From contig CAKRAK010000019.1 in the NCBI GenBank assembly GCA_934294885.1, positions 1-57,486 on the forward strand: a stretch of 57,486 nt of DNA, written 5' to 3'. The DNA comes from an uncultured Lachnospiraceae bacterium (GTDB lineage: Bacteria; Bacillota; Clostridia; Lachnospirales; Lachnospiraceae). Shown one piece after another: positions 51,717-57,486 of the stretch. Made by a program: the position numbers and the translations under genes. The stretch's first letter is position 1. Every line of letters begins with the position of its first letter. A model generated the notes under the pieces. It searched no databases and had not been told where the DNA came from. It worked only from the letters and a program-made list of their open reading frames with translations.

Positions 51717-52565
51717 TCATATTGCGATGGGAATATCCTTAATCTGAGGTCCTGCCTCATAATCCGTAATCGTAATATCATCCGTTGTAAACTGATAAAA
51801 ATCTTTAATTTCCGGATTCAGAGAAAATTTAGGAGCCGGATAAGTCGGTCTTTGAATCAGTTCCTTAACCAAATCAATATGTCTGTCATATATATGAGCA
51901 TCTGCGATTACATGAACCAGATCTCCTGCTTCCATATCACATACCTGTGCTAACATATAAACCAAAACTGCATATTGAACCACATTCCAGTTGTTAGCAG
52001 CCAATATATCCTGGGAACGCTGATTCAAAATTGCATTCAATGTCAACTTGTCGTGTCCCGGTTTTTGTGTCACATTAAAGGTAACACTATATGCACATGG
52101 ATATAAATTCATCTCGTGAAGATCCTGATGGACATATATATTGGTCATAATTCTTCTGCTGTATGGATTATTCTTCAAATCATAAATAACACGGTCAACC
52201 TGATCCATCATCCCTTCCTTGTACTGGTGCTTTACTCCCATCTGATAACCATACGCCTTGCCAATAGAACCGTTTTCATCAGCCCATTCATCCCACACAT
52301 GACTCTTTAAATCATGAATATTGTTGGATTTTTTCTGCCAAATCCAAAGCATCTCATCTACCGCAGATTTCACATAGGTCTTTCGTAATGTCAATGCAGG
52401 AAATTCCTTTGACAGGTCGTACCGGTTTACAACACCAAACTGCTTAATGGTATAAGCACTTGTTCCATCCGGCCACTTTGGTCGAACCTTTTCCCCTTCT
52501 GTACTGTAGCCATTCTCTATAATATCCTTGCACATATTAATAAACAAATCATCTGCGTAACTCAT
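51717..52565 (-). CDS. thyA: Thymidylate synthase
   Basis: Makes dTMP from dUMP and methylenetetrahydrofolate. The 282-residue protein belongs to the ThyA family. The catalytic Cys157 is in LYPCAYSVTF; the downstream QRSQDILAANNWNVVQYA carries the dUMP-binding Arg-Ser-Asp-type residues, and YDRHIDLVKEL is near the C-terminus. The active-site segment differs from the E. coli form PPCH, as in the Bacillus-type ThyA. AGGAG precedes the ATG. The gene is upstream of folA. Confidence 0.95.
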   Translation of the reverse strand: MSYADDLFINMCKDIIENGYSTEGEKVRPKWPDGTSAYTIKQFGVVNRYDLSKEFPALTLRKTYVKSAVDEMLWIWQKKSNNIHDLKSHVWDEWADENGSIGKAYGYQMGVKHQYKEGMMDQVDRVIYDLKNNPYSRRIMTNIYVHQDLHEMNLYPCAYSVTFNVTQKPGHDKLTLNAILNQRSQDILAANNWNVVQYAVLVYMLAQVCDMEAGDLVHVIADAHIYDRHIDLVKELIQRPTYPAPKFSLNPEIKDFYQFTTDDITITDYEAGPQIKDIPIAI

Positions 52566-52603
52566 ACTTTTACTCCTAATTCTAACCTCAGTTAAATTTA
52601 ACC

Positions 52604-52637
52604 AAAGAAATAGTCAGTAGACAGAACCACTGACTAT
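52604..52637 (-). terminator. Hairpin terminator after the HExxH/CxxC gene
   Basis: ATAGTCAGT (52610-52618) pairs perfectly with ACTGACTAT (52629-52637) and is followed on the minus strand by TTCTTT. It directly follows the stop codon. Confidence 0.75.
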
Positions 52638-52638
52638 A

Positions 52639-53106
52639 TCATGCAACCGTATCTACTTTATTACCTCTTGTCGCTTCTGCTTCAAAGGCCTTCTGATTCC
52701 TGCTATAGGGATCATCCTTATATGTTCTCATCATCGTCCGCGTTGTTCCTCCGGCAATATAAGAACGTCCACATTCCGGACAAATTGCCGTCTTTAAAGA
52801 AACAGAAGCCGAAATCAGTTCCTTTCCGGGCTTAGACCCTTCCGCAACAGCATTGGCCACATGTTCCTTTTCATGACTCATTACCTTACCATAAGATTCC
52901 TCCGGGGAAATTCTCCCCGGAGTCTTGAAGGAAACCATCTCATCCGAGCCATCCTGATAACGACGATTCTTGCAGGTCTGACATTCTATCGGCTTCACCT
53001 TAGAAGCACTGTCTACTGTATTATCAGCATTGACCGGTGTAACCTGATTCACATTTGAAATTGGAATAATATAACGATTACTTGCTCCAACCGGATTCAA
53101 TCCCAT
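52639..53106 (-). CDS. Small protein with HExxH and two CxxC motifs (putative metallopeptidase-like)
   Basis: A 155-residue protein with no signal peptide. CxxC pairs at 42-45 (ECQTCKNRRYQDGS) and 109-112 (AICPECGRSY) flank an HExxH motif at 78-82 (SHEKEHV). The cysteine pairs look like a split zinc site, and HExxH is a typical zinc-protease signature, as in SprA-related families. Similar small proteins are frequent in clostridia as far as I recall, but the function is unknown and activity has not been shown to my knowledge. It has a good ribosome binding site (AAGGGGGG) and a downstream hairpin. Confidence 0.75.
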   Translation of the reverse strand: MGLNPVGASNRYIIPISNVNQVTPVNADNTVDSASKVKPIECQTCKNRRYQDGSDEMVSFKTPGRISPEESYGKVMSHEKEHVANAVAEGSKPGKELISASVSLKTAICPECGRSYIAGGTTRTMMRTYKDDPYSRNQKAFEAEATRGNKVDTVA

Positions 53107-53180
53107 AATGTCATCCCCCCTTCTGCATAATTAAGGATATTATAATGCTTACATTTTAAATTCGTCAAGTCTTCTCTTCT

Positions 53181-56100
53181 CTACTTCGTCAGCTTCTTTG
53201 CCTGTACCCCACTATACTTGCCACAAACCTTCTTTCCGGCAGAATCTACCTTGTAAGCTCTGACACGTACATAATATGTGGTACCCTTCTTAAGTTTATA
53301 GATATTCTTCTTAAGAGTTGTGCTGCTGACAGTCTTTGCATTCTTCATGTTTTTATTTGTAGAATACTGAATCAAATATCCGTCTGCACCCTTTACTGCC
53401 TTGCAGGTTACCGTTAATCGTCCTGCTGCATAATTGCCAAGGGTCGGTTTTCCCGGAGTAGAGACTGATACTTTTCTCCATTGAGCATAAAGAACAACTA
53501 CTTTTCCGCTTGTTGTGGTTAAGTTCTTTACATTACTCTGATTCTTATAAGCAGTTCCCTTTCCGTCTTTTCTGGTATTCCAGCCTGTAAATGTATAGCC
53601 CGGTTTTTGAAAGCCGCTTGCCGGCAAACGATAGTTTCTGCCATACTTCGGATATACACGCTTCATAGAACCGGATTTTGCCGTATTTTTATCAAAATGG
53701 ATGGTATAAGAAATTGGCTTCCACTTTGCATATAAGGTTACATCTTCATTTGTAACAGATACAACAGCTTCCGATGTAAATGCACTATCCATATACCAGC
53801 CACCAAAAGTAAATCCTTCCTTTGTTGGCTCCTGCAAGGTAATCGTTTCATCCCTCTTATATTCTGTCGGATTATCCGGGTGATTCGTTCCACCGTTTAA
53901 TTCATATGCAATCGTAAAAGTATCCTGCTGTGACGGATTTCTGTCATATGAACTGGTAATTCTGTCATAAAATGCATACACATTCTGATTATGTAATGAA
54001 AACCATAAAGCATTATCCTTTGCTGCAAGCTTCTGTGCTGCAACCCGATTATTCGGCATGGTACCCTTGTATTCGCAGATTTTTTCCATGGTGTCTGCAT
54101 CACAACATAAATCCTTTAATACTTTTTGTGCAATTTCATCGTCCTTACAGCCTGTAGATGCAAGATAATAGGTTCCGCCCCACGTATATGAGAATGGTCC
54201 CTGACAAAAATTAACTTTATCGAAATTTCCCCTTCCTTCATAAACACCAGAAAACCATGTACAGGCATTATATGCAAAAACATTGCTGGTATCACTCATA
54301 TCAGCAATCCACTGATCAGACCACATAGTTGTTCCATGAGTATATCCGTTTTCATCCAGTTTCTTTCCAAATTCATTAGCAGCTAGTTTTTCCTCGTCGG
54401 TTTCAACTCGGTAATTAATGGAACTTTTTTCCGGATTACTTTTATCGTAATAAAAGTTATCGGAGAAAGCATAGTACCCCGCAGCTTTTAATTTCTTCGC
54501 TGACTCCAAAAATTTTTCAGGGGTGTTCAATAACTGTTCTACTTCATCAGGATCTGAAGTTCCAAAAACTTCTTTTGCAATATCTGCCCGATAAATCAAG
54601 TTACCGGTTGTCACAAAAGGTGTTAATGCCTTTAATTTTCCATTATATGTTCCTTTTCTTACTGTATAGGAATATGCATTTTTATAATCATCCTCTGTAA
54701 TACCAATCTCATTCGTATTGGCAAAATTGTCAGATAAAAGTAAAGGATCTAATATAGAAATATCGGCAGCTGCAATTATCTTATGATTCTTAGCACATGA
54801 TATCAGTTCCTGTGTATAGGCATTATCAGAACCTCCATAATTTGCATTTATAATTTGTACTTTATCTTTTAAGTCAGGATCCACTTCTATCATTTTGCTA
54901 TAGTAAGATGCACTATCATCATCCCAACAAATAAGATAAACGTAATCTTCATCCGGATTATTTTTTATGATAACATGAAAATTTATAAGTTTACGGTTAT
55001 TGTATTTGTCTTGTACTCTACATGAATAATCTGTGTTCTCCGATGGGGAAACTTCCAGTGTATTCGTATCTCCATCTATTATTTCATCGCCTTTCATCCA
55101 CTGATAAGTTAACGCTCCCTCTGTACAACTGGCATTTACTTTTAAGACGGCTTTTTCTCCAGATTGAATTGTGATAAGTGTTTCTTCTCCGGAACATGTT
55201 AAATCATTCTCGATTGTTACATTTATAAAAGCAAAAGTTTCATTACCAAAATCATCACGAACCTCACAGCAATACTCTGCACCTGCTGTTACATGATCTA
55301 CAAAAAGTGTATTTTTTGTTTCACCATCAAGTGTGGAATAGGAATAACCATTGTCAGTTGATATTGACCACTGATAATGCAATTCACCATCCCGGCAGGA
55401 TGCATTTACTGTTAATGTTACAGAGTCATTTGGTTCCACAGGTATAGCAGAATCATATGATACGGAAAAGGCATTTTCTCTTGGTTCTGTTTTTTTGTAT
55501 GTAACAGATTTCTCAAGATTTTTATGCATTACCTTCACAAGTGTTCCATCTTCATCTTCCCATAGCACATCAACAGGTAGCTCAATATTATCCGGAATAT
55601 TATAAGGCGACTTGATTTCTGTTAAAGCAAAACAACCAGAAAACATATTTTCAACGCCCGAAAAAGATAAACTATCACTGATTATAATATCACAAATACT
55701 TTCTGCATTAAAACTACTGATATCTAAATATGATAATGCTTGACACCAATAAAACATATACGATACATGCATAACCTTTGAAGTATCAAAATTCTTCAAA
55801 GTCAAAGATGTTAATGATTCACACCAACCAAACATATAAGACATATCTGTGACTTTTGATGTATTAAAATTACTTACATTCAAAGTTGTTAATGACTTAC
55901 AGCCATAAAACATATATTGCATAGTCGTAACATTACTAGTGTTGAATTTCCCTAAATCTAATTCAGTTAATGATTCACATCCAGCAAACATATAGGACAT
56001 ATCTGTAACTTTGGATGTATCAAAATTACTTACATCTAGAATTGTTAATGATTTACATCCGTTAAACATTCCCCACATATCAGTAACGTTGCCAGTATCA

Positions 56101-56528
56101 AATTTACTCACATCTATACTGTTTAAAACTGAACATTCATAAAACATAGATGAAAGACTTCCTTCACCGCTACCCTCGATTATTACATTCTTGATATCTG
56201 TTCTTTTATCGCTCCATGGCCATCCTGAATCTGGTTTTGTTATCGTACCACTGACCTTTAATAATCCATCTTCATCTAAAGACCATGAAAATGTAGTTTC
56301 CGGTGTACCCTCCTCGGATACATCAAATACTTCCTCCTCCAAAAAATCAGTAGTATTCTCGTCTGTTGGAATCTCACTATTTGGTGAAACTTCTGTAGAT
56401 GCTGCTTCTGAAGAAGTTGTTGTAGTATTTTCGTATTCTGTAGCATTCACAGTTGAATAACCAACATTTGAAAACAATGATGCTGTCATTGACAACAGCA
56501 TTAATCCTGCAAGAATCTTTCTCCTCAT
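53181..56528 (-). CDS. Chimeric surface protein: BspA-type LRRs, Ig-like domains, solute-binding domain, InlB repeats and FnIII
   Basis: A secreted protein of 1115 residues. After a signal peptide (about 1-30) and an acidic Thr/Ser-rich stretch come BspA/DUF285 leucine-rich repeats (about 110-330; units such as NFDTSKVTDMSYMFAGC). Two Ig-like domains follow (about 355-520, with LHYQWSIS and LTYQWMKG). Residues about 525-885 resemble a family 1 ABC solute-binding protein: YLICWDDDSASYYSKMI, GTYNGKLKALTPFVTTGNLIYR and a late GTMPNN. Two InlB/Listeria-Bacteroides repeats (about 895-1020, GFTFGGWYMD and GYTFTGWNTR) and an FnIII domain end the protein. No LPxTG or membrane anchor is visible, so attachment is unclear. 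AAGGAGG precedes the ATG. Foldable element copy 2 lies about 40 bp upstream. Confidence 0.88.
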   Translation of the reverse strand: MRRKILAGLMLLSMTASLFSNVGYSTVNATEYENTTTTSSEAASTEVSPNSEIPTDENTTDFLEEEVFDVSEEGTPETTFSWSLDEDGLLKVSGTITKPDSGWPWSDKRTDIKNVIIEGSGEGSLSSMFYECSVLNSIDVSKFDTGNVTDMWGMFNGCKSLTILDVSNFDTSKVTDMSYMFAGCESLTELDLGKFNTSNVTTMQYMFYGCKSLTTLNVSNFNTSKVTDMSYMFGWCESLTSLTLKNFDTSKVMHVSYMFYWCQALSYLDISSFNAESICDIIISDSLSFSGVENMFSGCFALTEIKSPYNIPDNIELPVDVLWEDEDGTLVKVMHKNLEKSVTYKKTEPRENAFSVSYDSAIPVEPNDSVTLTVNASCRDGELHYQWSISTDNGYSYSTLDGETKNTLFVDHVTAGAEYCCEVRDDFGNETFAFINVTIENDLTCSGEETLITIQSGEKAVLKVNASCTEGALTYQWMKGDEIIDGDTNTLEVSPSENTDYSCRVQDKYNNRKLINFHVIIKNNPDEDYVYLICWDDDSASYYSKMIEVDPDLKDKVQIINANYGGSDNAYTQELISCAKNHKIIAAADISILDPLLLSDNFANTNEIGITEDDYKNAYSYTVRKGTYNGKLKALTPFVTTGNLIYRADIAKEVFGTSDPDEVEQLLNTPEKFLESAKKLKAAGYYAFSDNFYYDKSNPEKSSINYRVETDEEKLAANEFGKKLDENGYTHGTTMWSDQWIADMSDTSNVFAYNACTWFSGVYEGRGNFDKVNFCQGPFSYTWGGTYYLASTGCKDDEIAQKVLKDLCCDADTMEKICEYKGTMPNNRVAAQKLAAKDNALWFSLHNQNVYAFYDRITSSYDRNPSQQDTFTIAYELNGGTNHPDNPTEYKRDETITLQEPTKEGFTFGGWYMDSAFTSEAVVSVTNEDVTLYAKWKPISYTIHFDKNTAKSGSMKRVYPKYGRNYRLPASGFQKPGYTFTGWNTRKDGKGTAYKNQSNVKNLTTTSGKVVVLYAQWRKVSVSTPGKPTLGNYAAGRLTVTCKAVKGADGYLIQYSTNKNMKNAKTVSSTTLKKNIYKLKKGTTYYVRVRAYKVDSAGKKVCGKYSGVQAKKLTK

Positions 56529-56567
56529 CTCGTACCCTCCTTATAATTATAAAATAAATAGACATTT

Positions 56568-56768
56568 GCGAAACGCTTTTTTCTCTTTATAGTTTGTGCA
56601 AATTTAATATATATAACGCAGGCACGTTCTCGCTTCATCCGCACACAGCGGTACTAAACTTGGGATGCGCTAACGCTTTCCCTCGTTAAGTACCGGTGTG
56701 CTACAAGAGCCTGCTTATATATATTATTAAATTTCGCACAAACCAATGTAGGTTACTGAGCGTTTCGC
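56568..56768. repeat. Foldable intergenic element, copy 2 (upstream of the chimeric surface gene)
   Basis: Similar in length and sequence to the copy at 51475-51672 and in the same orientation. Ends are GCGAAACGCT (56568-56577) and AGCGTTTCGC (56759-56768), here a perfect pair. Inside, GCACAC (56641-56646) pairs with GTGTGC (56696-56701) and GGGA (56662-56665) with TCCC (56679-56682); both helices differ from copy 1 by compensated base pairs. It would be in the 5-prime leader of the surface-protein mRNA if the promoter at 56824-56851 is used. Confidence 0.85.
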
Positions 56769-57161
56769 TATCACCTAATAAAATAAAGTTTCTTGTCCAA
56801 TACTAAACTGTATTATAGCAAAGAATATAGCCCCAAAATCAAATCATGCAAAACTGGACATAAATCATGCATAATTTATTATTTAAATAAATTTTGCAGA
56901 CATATCATTAATATGCGGACGAAAAATCATCCGTGGTTAAAATCCCCCCGCCTCCAAATCAACGTGTTTCCGCCCAACAAATTACACTTATTTACATTGA
57001 TACCTCTTTTATTACATAATGTTGGAATAAGTATATTGACATATATCAATTATAATATTCTGCATAATTACGTCAAGAATCTTGACATATCGTATTTACG
57101 CGCAAAAGATGTTGAAGCATGTATAACGAAGAATAGCTTATGTGAAAATATATAAATTGTT
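56769..57161. other. Gene-poor region upstream of element copy 2
   Basis: No convincing gene. It holds a minus-strand promoter candidate (56824-56851), a small GC-rich tract (about 56940-56985) with CGGACGAAAAATCATCCG (about 56917-56934) able to form a hairpin, and short palindromes such as GTCAAGAATCTTGAC near 57072. A plus-strand ORF of 120 codons here (56793-57155) has no ribosome binding site and no recognisable protein. Confidence 0.5.
56824..56851 (-). promoter_or_regulatory. Candidate promoter of the chimeric surface gene
   Basis: Minus-strand TTGCAT (plus 56846-56851), 16-bp spacer, TATATT (plus 56824-56829). It would give a leader of nearly 300 nt that contains the whole element copy 2. 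A TATAAT 12 bp further downstream is an alternative -10. Confidence 0.4.
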
Positions 57162-57214
57162 AAAAAAAGACAATTTCATAATGTCATGCAATAATTCATG
57201 ACATAGAAATTGTC
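57162..57214 (-). terminator. Intrinsic terminator after the Rpn-type gene fragment
   Basis: GACAATTTC (57169-57177) pairs with GAAATTGTC (57206-57214) and ATGTCATG (57181-57188) with CATGACAT (57197-57204), with a small internal bulge. The minus strand continues with seven Ts. Confidence 0.92.
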
Positions 57215-57273
57215 TCTTTATAAAGAAAAGGTTCATTCTGTTTTTTATATTCTTAGATACCTGATAGCTCCAT

Positions 57274-57486
57274 CTACAGCTCCAACACCTTGCGGACATA
57301 TTCCTCATCCTTATCTACCAATTCGGCTATTTCGGAGATACCCATTCCTTTTTTATACATATTCGTAATGATTTCTTTTGAATTCAGTTCAATTCCTCGT
57401 TCGATTCCCAATTCAATTCCTTCCTGCTTTGCATCTTCATATAAGGCCTCACCTAAATTACACATTCTGTTTACCTCCTGTTCCGT
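57274..57486 (-). CDS. C-terminal fragment of an Rpn-family nuclease/transposase-like gene (cut by window edge)
   Basis: The frame stays open to the right edge: the codons before the internal ATG at 57465 read T-E-Q-E-V-N-R, so the gene begins outside the window. The visible part (MCNLGEALYEDAKQEGIE, a short GIE/GIELN repeat and a final HTH-like NMYKKGMGISEIAELVDK) is typical of the C-terminus of Rpn (PD-(D/E)XK) family proteins, which are often annotated as recombination-promoting nucleases or putative transposases. The AGGAGG upstream of the ATG makes a separate 63-residue protein an alternative. The catalytic domain is not visible. Confidence 0.6.
   Translation of the reverse strand, partial: TEQEVNRMCNLGEALYEDAKQEGIELGIERGIELNSKEIITNMYKKGMGISEIAELVDKDEEYVRKVLEL

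Noticed and set aside
56793..57155. Plus-strand ORF of 120 codons
   Set aside because: Its translation is low-quality with many Asn, Lys and Ile and shows no family motif, there is no ribosome binding site, and its end runs into the terminator of the neighbouring gene.

Overview
The window is a low-GC Firmicutes chromosome segment, most likely from a spore-forming, butyrate-producing Lachnospiraceae bacterium (Clostridia). The evidence is an alpha/beta small acid-soluble spore protein, a complete acetyl-CoA to butyryl-CoA operon (thl-crt-hbd-bcd-etfBA) beside a ptb-buk pair, AGGAGG-type ribosome binding sites, long acidic surface proteins, and clostridial families such as DUF4364 and DUF5688. 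The use of ptb-buk as the terminal butyrate step points to a Coprococcus-like lineage; that genus call is inference.

Layout. 1-10 kb: a zinc/manganese-binding lipoprotein, an intracellular subtilisin, a UvrD-type helicase overlapping gltX, a SEC-C protein, rarA, a lone receiver domain, a TetR regulator and a DUF5688-like protein. 10-18.7 kb: a translation and termination cluster (rho, rpmE, DUF1385 protein, prmC, prfA, hisC on the minus strand), then malic enzyme and a DUF4364 protein on the plus strand. 18-24.6 kb: protein quality control (tig, clpP, clpX, lon, ysxC). 24.7-30.9 kb: a spore protein and a 1871-residue surface protein. 31-39.7 kb: the butyrate locus, with ptb-buk and the six-gene operon converging on two back-to-back terminators. 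39.7-50 kb: ygiQ, mreB, a 935-residue protein with a very long charged octad array and a degenerate AAA-like C-terminal domain, its upstream TPR-like acidic partner, and a UPF0145-type/zinc-ribbon protein. 50-57.5 kb: an amidohydrolase, thyA and folA, a small HExxH/CxxC protein, a chimeric BspA-LRR/solute-binding surface protein, and the C-terminal end of an Rpn-type gene cut by the window edge.

How the genes work together. Thl condenses two acetyl-CoA; Hbd, Crt and the Bcd-EtfAB complex reduce the product to butyryl-CoA; Ptb and Buk convert it to butyrate with ATP formation. Tig, ClpXP and Lon form a folding and proteolysis block. RF1 (prfA) and its methyltransferase (prmC) are adjacent, with Rho and L31 just upstream. 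ThyA and DHFR form a folate/dTMP pair.

Most notable observations. (1) A roughly 200-bp foldable intergenic element occurs twice (about 51475-51672 and 56568-56768); differences between the copies include two compensatory base-pair changes, which supports a conserved secondary structure. (2) A two-gene unit (42878-48474) encodes a TPR-like acidic protein and a protein with about 43 octads of E/R/K-rich predicted single alpha-helix ending in an AAA-like domain that lacks the Walker A lysine and the Walker B acidic pair. (3) A 1115-residue surface protein combines BspA-type LRRs, Ig-like domains, an ABC-type solute-binding domain, InlB repeats and FnIII. I saw no rRNA, tRNA, CRISPR array, IS element or prophage.
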